A DNA stretch of 10,088 bases from Actinomycetota bacterium (lineage in GTDB: Bacteria; Actinomycetota; Actinomycetes; Nanopelagicales; Nanopelagicaceae), in the NCBI GenBank assembly GCA_009704515.1, contig WLDZ01000024.1, forward strand, positions 1-10,088, in the 5' to 3' direction. Each line of letters begins with the position of its first letter. The first letter of the stretch is position 1. Shown here in pieces: positions 1 to 5,709 of this stretch. A model generated the notes under the pieces. The model saw only the letters and a program-made list of their open reading frames with translations, was not told the origin of the DNA and ran no database searches. A program made the translations under genes and the position numbers.

Positions 1-117
1 ATTTCCGATCGCCATTTGCTTGGACCAATCCGGCGTACCGCTTGGATCTCCAGAGACTGTAACGCGGAAGGCGTCTGCGATTCTCTTTCCACCCAAAGCA
101 AGCAAGAGGCGATTCAT
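1..117 (-). CDS. partial protein of unknown function, N-terminal 39 residues
   Basis: An open frame begins with ATG at 117-115 and runs off the left edge without a stop; it starts MNRLLLALGGKRIADAFRVT and continues with a GDPSGTPDW stretch. The ATG overlaps the stop of the upstream hydrolase by 4 bp (ATGA), and no clear Shine-Dalgarno sequence precedes it, so it is probably translated by coupling to the hydrolase. The fragment is too short to assign. The segment around FRVTVSGDPSGTPDW faintly recalls the start of DUF2236/MpaB-like oxygenases, but that is recollection only. The overlap and frame make a real gene likely; the function is not established. Confidence 0.6.
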   Translation of the reverse strand, partial: MNRLLLALGGKRIADAFRVTVSGDPSGTPDWSKQMAIGN

Positions 118-890
118 AGCTGTGGCTTGTTTGCCTCAACAAAAATCAGGGAATTCTCAAAGATGATTTCTTGATCATTATCAAGCGTTGCCACATGATA
201 GCTATTCACTAGTTCAATGCGCTGTTTACTTAGTGATCCAACATTCTTCATAACTATTTCTGTATTTGAAACCGGCAAAGTGTGATCATCTTTGCTGTGA
301 AAGAGCATCAGTGGCGTTGTAACATCATGAAGGCGCTTACGGGTATACGAAAGCATTTTGAGTAACTGATAAAGCCCTACTACAGGTAAAGAGTCATAAC
401 CGTGTTCTGTTACTCCTGGCTTCTTAACATCATCACCGACCGAAGAGCGCATCTTTTGGAATCGTGAGATTGCCCAAGCTACCTGGTGCGGTACGCGCTT
501 GAGATGAATCATGGGATTAACAAGAACTATTCCTGCTAACGAAGATGATTTCCTGAGCGCGACATGCAGGGTTGTTCCCCCACCCATTGAGAGTCCAAAG
601 ATAAATGGAGTCATGCCTTCTCGGGCCATCCAATCAAGTTCTTCTTCGACTTTAGCTGGCCATTGCTGCCACTTTATGTGGTTGAGATCTTCTGGTGTGG
701 TTCCATGTCCAGGAAGTAAAGGTACGGAAACTGTGTAGCCCTTCGCAGAGAAAAAGTCCGCCCAGGGGCGCATACTGATTGGCGAACCAGTAAAGCCATG
801 GACAAAAATAATTCCTACATTGCTGTTGGCACCCTTACCCACAAGGCGGTAGTCCTGCATTGAACCAGCTGGTGCATCGTGAACGCTCAT
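114..890 (-). CDS. alpha/beta hydrolase, carboxylesterase / monoacylglycerol lipase type
   Basis: This is a cytoplasmic serine hydrolase of the Est30 / monoacylglycerol lipase type, expected to cleave carboxylic esters; the natural substrate cannot be read from the sequence. Numbered from the chosen ATG (258 aa), it shows the oxyanion-hole motif HGFTGSP near residue 31, the nucleophile elbow GLSMG with Ser101, an acid Asp in KDDHTLP near 202, and the catalytic His232 in YHVATLDND. The order and spacing fit a complete enzyme. The frame could open earlier at a TTG (911-909), but the AGAAGG there abuts the TTG with no spacing. The ATG at 890 lies 6 nt after a TACTCT box with a TTGCTA box 17 nt further upstream, so leaderless translation from 890 is preferred. 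It overlaps the next gene by 4 bp. Confidence 0.85.
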   Translation of the reverse strand: MSVHDAPAGSMQDYRLVGKGANSNVGIIFVHGFTGSPISMRPWADFFSAKGYTVSVPLLPGHGTTPEDLNHIKWQQWPAKVEEELDWMAREGMTPFIFGLSMGGGTTLHVALRKSSSLAGIVLVNPMIHLKRVPHQVAWAISRFQKMRSSVGDDVKKPGVTEHGYDSLPVVGLYQLLKMLSYTRKRLHDVTTPLMLFHSKDDHTLPVSNTEIVMKNVGSLSKQRIELVNSYHVATLDNDQEIIFENSLIFVEANKPQL

Positions 891-896
891 ACTGCA

Positions 897-925
897 AGAG
901 TAGATGTCCAACCTTCTCGTAGCAA
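897..925 (-). promoter_or_regulatory. putative promoter of the hydrolase gene (leaderless)
   Basis: On the minus strand TTGCTA (925-920) is followed after 17 nt by TACTCT (902-897), and then after 6 nt by the ATG at 890. This is a good -35/-10 arrangement for the housekeeping sigma factor, and the start point would fall at or next to the ATG. Promoter activity is inferred. Confidence 0.5.
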
Positions 926-944
926 AGATGTCTGAGGTGTGAAT

Positions 945-950
945 TAGAGT
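945..950 (+). promoter_or_regulatory. putative -10 box of the exonuclease gene (leaderless)
   Basis: TAGAGT matches the actinobacterial TANNNT -10 pattern and ends 6 nt before the ATG at 957. There is no Shine-Dalgarno sequence upstream of that ATG, which supports a leaderless transcript. No convincing -35 box was found. Confidence 0.4.
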
Positions 951-956
951 ACGCGG

Positions 957-1664
957 ATGGCGAGTTCAAACCAGAGTGGGAAGAACGAAAGTTGGCAAAG
1001 CACATTTCAAGAGCTCGGAACTCCGCTTCATCTCGTCGAGTTTGTTGTATTAGATCTAGAAACAAGTGGTAGCGCTCCACATCTCGGCGCAGGAATTACA
1101 GAGATCGGTGCAATCCGAATCAAGGGTGGCGCGGTCTTGGACACTTTCTCAACTTTGGTTAATCCTGGTCACCCAATTCCCGCCTACATAACTGCTTTGA
1201 CTGGAATCGATGATGAGGCAGTCAGAAATGCACCGCCAATCTCCGAGGTAATCTCATCTCTCATCGATTTTGTTGGCGGAGATGAAACTGTCTTTGTAGC
1301 TCAGAACGCTCCATTTGATCTCGCTTTTGTTAAAGCCGCCGCAAAATCTAACTCAAAAAAATGGCCTAAACAGCGAATAGTTGATACTGCAATACTGGCA
1401 AGAAAAGTTCTTGATCGCGATGAAGCACCAAACTGCAAACTTGGAACTTTGGCACAAATATTCAAAGCTGAGATACAACCAACTCACCGTGCGCTCGATG
1501 ATGTGAAAGCAACTATCGCCGTATTACACGGCCTCTTTGAAAGGCTAGCCGGTTTAGATATTTTTACGATTGAGGAACTTATTGCCTTTTCGCCGAAAGA
1601 GCGATCGACTGTGAAAGTTCGCCCCACTTTGCGACCAAATCAAGGGCAGCCCCCGAGTCAATAG
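957..1664 (+). CDS. DnaQ-like DEDDh 3'-5' exonuclease, lacking the UvrC-like half
   Basis: The protein (235 aa) is a single exonuclease domain of the DNA polymerase III epsilon family, expected to remove nucleotides from DNA 3' ends with two metal ions. Visible motifs are Exo I LDLETSG with Asp33 and Glu35, Exo II QNAPFD with Asp121, and Exo III HRALDD with His177 and Asp182, so the full DEDDh set is present. The SPF-like N-terminus and the PNCKLGTLAQIF region resemble the exonuclease half of actinobacterial proteins such as Rv2191, which usually continue into a UvrC-like GIY-YIG domain. Here the protein ends just after the TIEELIAFS segment, with a basic, proline-rich tail of about 25 residues encoded antisense to the end of trpD. 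Its neighbour trpD is conserved in mycobacteria. The substrate and repair role are inferred. Confidence 0.87.
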   Translation: MASSNQSGKNESWQSTFQELGTPLHLVEFVVLDLETSGSAPHLGAGITEIGAIRIKGGAVLDTFSTLVNPGHPIPAYITALTGIDDEAVRNAPPISEVISSLIDFVGGDETVFVAQNAPFDLAFVKAAAKSNSKKWPKQRIVDTAILARKVLDRDEAPNCKLGTLAQIFKAEIQPTHRALDDVKATIAVLHGLFERLAGLDIFTIEELIAFSPKERSTVKVRPTLRPNQGQPPSQ

Positions 1665-2634
1665 CGCTTGTTGCGCGAGTTAAAGCTTTCGAAATTCGCT
1701 CTTGAATTGGTAGATCCAACTCTCCTTCAAATGCTGCAATTGTCACCGCTGCATTCAAAAGGACGACATCTCTAGGCGCTCCCTTTTCTCCCTTGAAGAT
1801 GGCCATCGATATCGCGGCATTTTCAGCTCCATCTCCCCCGACTATTGCAGCGAGCGGAGCGTTATCGATTCCAAAATCTTTTGCGTCAATCTGCTCACGC
1901 GCTATTTTCTCTCCACCGATTACCAACAAGGTAGTTGTGCCATTAAGGGTTATTTCATCAAGGCCGTCATTTCCACGGAAGATAAAACCATCACAACCTT
2001 TTGATGCCATAACTTCAGCCATAACACTATGAATTCGTTGATTTGCAACACCGAGCGCAATCGCTTTAGGTTTGGCAGGATTTGCTAGTGGGCCTAGAAA
2101 ATTAAAGACGGTAGGAACACCGAGTTCTTTTCGCGCTGGAGCCACAAAGCGCATTGCCGGGTGAAAGACTGGTGCGAAGCAAAATCCGATGCCGAGTTTT
2201 TGCACCGTCTCTTCGACTCCTGCCCCATCCAAATCGTGAGCAATTCCTAGAGCTGCATAGAAATCTGAGGCACCCGATTTTGAAGAGACCGCTCGACTTC
2301 CGTGCTTAACAACTCGTGCCCCTGCTGCGGCAGCCACAATAGCCGCGGTCGATGAAATATTGATCGTATGAAAACCATCGCCACCAGTTCCGACAGTATC
2401 AACCGCTCGTTCCTGTATTGAGATAGGGGCTGAATGCTTGTAAAGCTCTTCGACTAGCGCAACAACTTCGGTCGCGCTCTCGCCTTTTGCCGAAAGAGCC
2501 AGCAGAAAAGTCTTTACCGATTCAATATCAGCCTCATCGCGGAGGATTGAATTAAGGATGGATTGGATTTCGGATGGCGTTAAATCTTTCCCAGAATTCA
2601 ACGCAGCGATGAGGTCGGGCCAGAGTTGATTCAT
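1579..2634 (-). CDS. trpD: anthranilate phosphoribosyltransferase
   Basis: TrpD transfers the phosphoribosyl group of PRPP to anthranilate, the second committed step of tryptophan synthesis, in the cytoplasm. At 351 aa it is full length. Motifs in order are the PRPP loop GTGGDG (82-87), KHGSR (110-114), SGASD (120-124, where SGSAD is the common form), HPAMR (158-162), the GVPTVFNFLGPLANP segment (172-186) and the magnesium site DGLDEIT with Asp226 and Glu227. The N-terminal helical domain and C-terminal alpha/beta domain are both present. No other trp gene is in the window; trpD next to ctaE is a known mycobacterial arrangement. GAAAGAGAG just before the ATG is a weak ribosome site. Its last 28 codons overlap the convergent exonuclease gene. 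Confidence 0.96.
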   Translation of the reverse strand: MNQLWPDLIAALNSGKDLTPSEIQSILNSILRDEADIESVKTFLLALSAKGESATEVVALVEELYKHSAPISIQERAVDTVGTGGDGFHTINISSTAAIVAAAAGARVVKHGSRAVSSKSGASDFYAALGIAHDLDGAGVEETVQKLGIGFCFAPVFHPAMRFVAPARKELGVPTVFNFLGPLANPAKPKAIALGVANQRIHSVMAEVMASKGCDGFIFRGNDGLDEITLNGTTTLLVIGGEKIAREQIDAKDFGIDNAPLAAIVGGDGAENAAISMAIFKGEKGAPRDVVLLNAAVTIAAFEGELDLPIQERISKALTRATSAIDSGAALDLVAKWGELSQSIALSAKRQ

Positions 2635-2674
2635 GGACTCTCTTTCGATAATCGCTACAAAATTGAAATCGTAA

Positions 2675-2699
2675 AAATCAAATTAGCAAATCAAATTAG
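2675..2699. repeat. 12-bp tandem direct repeat between trpD and the receiver gene
   Basis: AAATCAAATTAG occurs at 2675-2686 and again at 2688-2699, one base apart. The second copy contains the stop codon of the receiver-domain gene. This AT-rich 61-bp gap shows no hairpin followed by a T-run, so I see no terminator between the two genes. Confidence 0.7.
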
Positions 2700-3133
2700 A
2701 TTGCGGCTACAGAGTTGTTGCGGATAAGAGATGCAACAGTCTCGGCCAAGGTAAAAGGATCGACCGGATGAGTGACACTTGCTTCGGCGCGTGACCAAGC
2801 GGCAAGCCAGCCATCTTCCTTACGAGCTACTATCAGGAGGACTGGTGGGCAGTTATAGACTTCGTCCTTTAATTGACGAGCGACGCCCATTCCGCCTTCG
2901 GGGGTGGCTTCTCCATCGAGAATAAAGAGATCAATGGGGCGATCCGAACCGGGCTTTACTGAATCGACATAGAGTCGAAGCGCATCTGCTGTCGCAAACT
3001 CCCGAATCTCGTGATCTCCGAGCTCTGGAGAGACCCTCTTTCCGAGGGCTGAAGTCACTGCCGCACGGGTGGTCGAATCATCAGAGTAGAGAACGAAATT
3101 TAACTTCCGAGACGATGTTTCTTGCGATGTCAT
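2696..3133 (-). CDS. stand-alone receiver (CheY-like) domain protein, degenerate
   Basis: The 145-residue protein has the layout of a response-regulator receiver domain and nothing else. The first strand is followed by the acidic pair Asp18-Asp19 (VLYSDD), the phospho-acceptor is Asp73 at the end of a hydrophobic strand (LFILDGEA), and a later VTHPVDPF segment resembles the usual KP-containing loop. The conserved Lys is His122 here, although the following Pro123 is kept, and the switch Ser/Thr position appears to be Ala103. Phosphorylation or its read-out may therefore be altered. No DNA-binding output domain follows, so it would act by protein contact if functional. It lies divergently from ctaE, and trpD follows 61 bp downstream on the same strand. 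A TACTAT box 6 nt before the ATG suggests leaderless expression. No partner kinase is in view. Confidence 0.75.
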   Translation of the reverse strand: MTSQETSSRKLNFVLYSDDSTTRAAVTSALGKRVSPELGDHEIREFATADALRLYVDSVKPGSDRPIDLFILDGEATPEGGMGVARQLKDEVYNCPPVLLIVARKEDGWLAAWSRAEASVTHPVDPFTLAETVASLIRNNSVAAI

Positions 3134-3139
3134 GGGGCA

Positions 3140-3145
3140 ATAGTA
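3140..3145 (-). promoter_or_regulatory. putative -10 box of the receiver gene (leaderless)
   Basis: On the minus strand TACTAT ends 6 nt before the ATG at 3133, matching TANNNT. The region where the -35 box should lie is occupied by a 7-bp hairpin, and no clear -35 sequence is seen. No Shine-Dalgarno sequence precedes the start. Confidence 0.42.
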
Positions 3146-3153
3146 ATACCCAG

Positions 3154-3173
3154 AAGGTGAGCCTTTTCACCTT
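3154..3173. repeat. inverted repeat in the divergent ctaE / receiver gene region
   Basis: AAGGTGA (3154-3160) and TCACCTT (3167-3173) form a perfect 7-bp stem around a 6-nt loop. It has no T-run typical of a terminator and lies in the expected -35 region of the minus-strand receiver gene, so an operator is a possible reading. The role is inferred. Confidence 0.5.
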
Positions 3174-3180
3174 TATTTGA

Positions 3181-3236
3181 GGGCAAATTCGGGCCCTTTC
3201 GACCCGCAAAAGTAGGCCGAACTGGGCAAACTCGGG
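3181..3236. repeat. 13-bp direct repeat upstream of ctaE
   Basis: GGGCAAATTCGGG (3181-3193) and GGGCAAACTCGGG (3224-3236) match at 12 of 13 positions and start 43 bp apart, close to four helical turns. The second copy touches the putative -10 box of ctaE. The placement suggests binding sites for a regulator of the respiratory operon; no protein is identified. Confidence 0.6.
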
Positions 3237-3242
3237 AATAAT
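3237..3242 (+). promoter_or_regulatory. putative -10 box of the ctaE-qcrCAB operon
   Basis: AATAAT lies 6 nt before the ctaE ATG (3249). It differs from TANNNT only in its first base, and the spacing equals that of three other starts in the window. No good -35 sequence is present 16-18 nt upstream, so an activator or extended contacts may be needed. This is inference. Confidence 0.38.
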
Positions 3243-3248
3243 CACCTC

Positions 3249-3890
3249 ATGACCAGTTCCGTAAATACTGCACATGTCGAGGGCCACCACAAGATAACTC
3301 GCCCCAACCTGGTTGCTGTTGGAACCATTGTCTGGCTATCAAGTGAGTTGATGTTCTTCGCCGCACTCTTTGCAATGTACTTCACAACTCGCGCAGTTCA
3401 AGGCCCAGAAATCTGGAAAGAAGCTTCTGAAGTTCTAGCTATTCCTTTCTCGGTTCTGAACACCACGATTTTGGTTCTCTCTTCAGTCACCTGTCAGTTT
3501 GGTGTCTTCGCTGCTGAGCGTTTTCAGGTGCGTCGTACTGGATCACTTGCAAACATGAGCAAGTGGGGCATGCGCGAGTGGTTCGCTCTTACTTTCCTGA
3601 TGGGTTCTTTCTTCATCGCTGGTCAGGTCTATGAATATGCAATGCTTGTAAGTGAAGGCCTCACTCTTTCTTCATCCGCTTACGGTTCAGTTTTCTACCT
3701 TACTACTGGCTTCCACGGATTACACGTAACTGGCGGTTTGATTGCCTTCCTAATCGTTCTCGTACGTGTTGCAAAGGCTCGTCGCTTTACACAGAACCAA
3801 GCGACAACCGCAATTGTTGTTTCGTATTACTGGCACTTTGTTGATGTTGTTTGGATTGCGCTCTTCTCGGCTATTTATCTCATTAAGTAA
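3249..3890 (+). CDS. ctaE: cytochrome c oxidase subunit III
   Basis: CtaE is the seven-helix-type COX3 subunit in its short, five-helix form; it stabilises the catalytic subunit I of the aa3 oxidase in the cytoplasmic membrane and carries no redox centre. The 213 residues hold five hydrophobic segments at about 21-47, 65-89, 109-133, 149-172 and 189-211. Family signatures include [17 protein letters not shown] in the first helix, [12 protein letters not shown] in the fourth, and [14 protein letters not shown] in the last. It is the first gene of a plus-strand operon; qcrC follows 30 bp later. The ATG at 3249 lacks a ribosome site and sits 6 nt after an AATAAT box, which suggests a leaderless mRNA. 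Linking an oxidase subunit to the bc complex genes is typical of Actinobacteria. Confidence 0.95.
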   Translation: MTSSVNTAHVEGHHKITRPNLVAVGTIVWLSSELMFFAALFAMYFTTRAVQGPEIWKEASEVLAIPFSVLNTTILVLSSVTCQFGVFAAERFQVRRTGSLANMSKWGMREWFALTFLMGSFFIAGQVYEYAMLVSEGLTLSSSAYGSVFYLTTGFHGLHVTGGLIAFLIVLVRVAKARRFTQNQATTAIVVSYYWHFVDVVWIALFSAIYLIK

Positions 3891-3909
3891 AGAATTTTCA
3901 CCCGCTATG

Positions 3910-3915
3910 AAAGGA
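3910..3915 (+). promoter_or_regulatory. Shine-Dalgarno site that fixes the qcrC GTG start
   Basis: AAAGGA ends 5 nt before the GTG at 3921. It is the only good ribosome site near the beginning of the gene and supports GTG as the initiator, giving an N-terminus with basic residues followed by a membrane helix. Confidence 0.65.
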
Positions 3916-3920
3916 AATAA

Positions 3921-4712
3921 GTGAAGCGTCTATCGCGTCTACGTCGCCATCGAGCAGCAGGTCCTCTCCTGTTGGTCTTCGGACTTTTGACTATCGGAAC
4001 TACCTTCCAGGTAGCTAGCGCTGTCACCAATACAACGACCCTCAACGCAGATAGATCTGCGCAAATTGAAGAAGGTAAGCAACTTTTTCTAAAGGGTTGC
4101 TCTTCATGCCACGGCCTCAATGCTGAAGGCGGAGTTGTTGCGCCTTCACTTATTGGTGTCGGTGCTGCATCAGTAGATTTCCAGGTAGGAACTGGCCGTA
4201 TGCCAATGGCTGATATGAGTCAGCAAGCTGTGCGCAAGAACGTTGTTTACACTCCCGAAGAAGTGCACGCACTCGCTGTTTATGTGGCATCTCTTGCCCC
4301 GGGACCTGAAATTCCAGGCGATGAGCTTCTCAATTACGAGCGTGACGGAAGCATTGCCGAAGGTGGCGAACTCTTTAGAACTAACTGCGCCATGTGCCAT
4401 AACTTTGCTGGTCAAGGCGGCGCACTTACTCAAGGCAAATGGGCGCCAAGTGTGATGGGCGTTGAAGCAAAACATATTTACGAAGCGATGATCACAGGCC
4501 CACAATCAATGCCGGTCTTTAGCGACAAGACCTTAACTCCCGAAGAGAAGCTCTCTGTAATCAAGTGGATTAAGCATGCTGAGACAGAACCTCAACTTGG
4601 TGGTGTCGCACTAGGTCGCGTTGGTCCAGTGACTGAAGGTCTGCTTGTCTGGACTCTGGGCATCGGAATGCTCATTGGTGTTGCAGTATGGCTAGCGATG
4701 AAGGCGAGATAG
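3921..4712 (+). CDS. qcrC: di-haem cytochrome c subunit of the bcc complex
   Basis: QcrC passes electrons from the Rieske protein to the CuA site of the aa3 oxidase, replacing a soluble cytochrome c in the actinobacterial bcc:aa3 supercomplex. The 263-residue protein has an N-terminal basic stretch and membrane helix (about 14-34), two exported cytochrome c domains, and a C-terminal anchor helix (about 241-260). Haem c attachment sites are CSSCH (Cys60, Cys63, His64) and CAMCH (Cys156, Cys159, His160). Likely axial methionines lie in GRMPM (94 or 96) and SMPVF (Met197). The length is close to other actinobacterial QcrC proteins. The start is GTG with AAAGGA 5 nt upstream. It sits between ctaE (30 bp gap) and qcrA (4 bp gap). 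Confidence 0.96.
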   Translation: MKRLSRLRRHRAAGPLLLVFGLLTIGTTFQVASAVTNTTTLNADRSAQIEEGKQLFLKGCSSCHGLNAEGGVVAPSLIGVGAASVDFQVGTGRMPMADMSQQAVRKNVVYTPEEVHALAVYVASLAPGPEIPGDELLNYERDGSIAEGGELFRTNCAMCHNFAGQGGALTQGKWAPSVMGVEAKHIYEAMITGPQSMPVFSDKTLTPEEKLSVIKWIKHAETEPQLGGVALGRVGPVTEGLLVWTLGIGMLIGVAVWLAMKAR

Positions 4713-4718
4713 ATAGAT
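4707..4718. repeat. AGAT x3 microsatellite across the qcrC stop and qcrA start
   Basis: Three AGAT units in tandem include the TAG stop of qcrC (4710-4712) and the first two bases of the qcrA ATG (4717-4719). A second TAG in the repeat lies at 4714-4716. Confidence 0.7.
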
Positions 4719-5709
4719 GTCTAACGAGATTGAATTAATCAAAGATCCTGGACTGCCTGCTCATCAACATCGCCGCACAGATACCGATGAAAAGTACGCA
4801 AAGATTGCAGAACGCCAAGTTGCAATTCTCTTCATGCTATCTGTTGCAGGAACTCTCCTACTGATTTATTCCTACATCTTTATCGATACTGACACTTTTA
4901 TCTTTATCCCAATTTTCGGAGAGCTCAACGCGCATCAACTCTTCCTTGGTTTAGGTATGGCGATGGCGCTCTTCTTTATTGGAGCTGGCGCTATTCATTG
5001 GGCTAAACAGTTGATGTCTGACGAAGAAGTCATCGTGCAACGTCATGAGTTCCGATCTAATGATGAAGATCGTGCAGAATTTGTAAAGACAGTTAAGGAA
5101 GGCGCAGCCATTGCGGGTCTTGGTCGTCGCCCACTTATCAAGCGAACACTTGGATTAGCTGTAGGCCTCTCTGGAGTTATACCAGTTCTTCTTTTGCGCG
5201 ACCTTGGTCCTCTTCCATCAGAACTGGGAATGACTAAGTGGAAGGCAGGCACCCGCTTAGTAACGGATCCAGGAGACCGTCCAATCAAAGCGTCTGACCT
5301 TGAAGTTGGAGCAGTAGCTCAGACTCTTCCTGAAATCAAAGGTGAAGATAAGCATCGCAAGCTCAGTGATATTGCAAAGGATGCGGTGCTTCTAATCCGT
5401 CTTCGTCCTGAAGATTTTAATCTTGATGACGAAAGACTTTCTTGGACTCACGAAGGAATCATCGCCTTCTCAAAAATTTGTTCACATATGGGATGTGCGG
5501 TCGCTCTCTACGAACAACAGACCAAGCATCTGCTCTGCCCATGTCACCAATCGACTTTTGATGTGACTCGTGCCGCCAAAGTTATCTTTGGACCAGCCGC
5601 TCGTCCTCTGCCACAATTGGCAATCACTGTTGATAGCGAGGGATATCTCATCGCTCAAGCACCATTTAACGAACCTGTTGGACCTAGCTTCTGGGAGCGC
5701 TCATCATGA
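4717..5709 (+). CDS. qcrA: Rieske iron-sulfur subunit of the menaquinol:cytochrome c reductase
   Basis: QcrA carries the 2Fe-2S cluster that takes the first electron from menaquinol at the Qo site of QcrB and hands it to QcrC. The 330-residue protein has three membrane segments near 35-55, 74-96 and 140-162, the actinobacterial form, followed by an exported Rieske domain. The cluster motifs are CSHMGC (Cys255, His257, Cys260) and CPCHQSTFD (Cys274, Cys276, His277). Cys255, His257, Cys274 and His277 should bind the irons, and Cys260-Cys276 should form the stabilising disulfide. The start is 4 nt after the qcrC stop with only a distant AAGG upstream, so coupling is likely. Its stop overlaps the qcrB start (ATGA). 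Confidence 0.96.
   Translation: MSNEIELIKDPGLPAHQHRRTDTDEKYAKIAERQVAILFMLSVAGTLLLIYSYIFIDTDTFIFIPIFGELNAHQLFLGLGMAMALFFIGAGAIHWAKQLMSDEEVIVQRHEFRSNDEDRAEFVKTVKEGAAIAGLGRRPLIKRTLGLAVGLSGVIPVLLLRDLGPLPSELGMTKWKAGTRLVTDPGDRPIKASDLEVGAVAQTLPEIKGEDKHRKLSDIAKDAVLLIRLRPEDFNLDDERLSWTHEGIIAFSKICSHMGCAVALYEQQTKHLLCPCHQSTFDVTRAAKVIFGPAARPLPQLAITVDSEGYLIAQAPFNEPVGPSFWERSS

Noticed and set aside
891..911. Upstream TTG start for the hydrolase, adding seven residues
   Set aside because: The AGAAGG there touches the TTG with no spacing, and the extension would include the TACTCT box placed 6 nt before the ATG at 890, which fits a leaderless start.
1665..2032. A continuation of the exonuclease gene (GIY-YIG part) in another frame after its stop
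   Set aside because: The downstream plus-strand frames are antisense to trpD and show no GIY-YIG or UvrC-like motif, so a simple frameshift does not restore the second half.
3081..3290. Minus-strand open frame of 69 codons across the ctaE / receiver gene region
   Set aside because: It overlaps the start of ctaE and of the receiver gene, has no family features, and covers an apparent control region.
4170..4505. Minus-strand open frame of 111 codons inside qcrC
   Set aside because: It is antisense to the haem-binding domains of qcrC, with no recognisable motif and no ribosome site.
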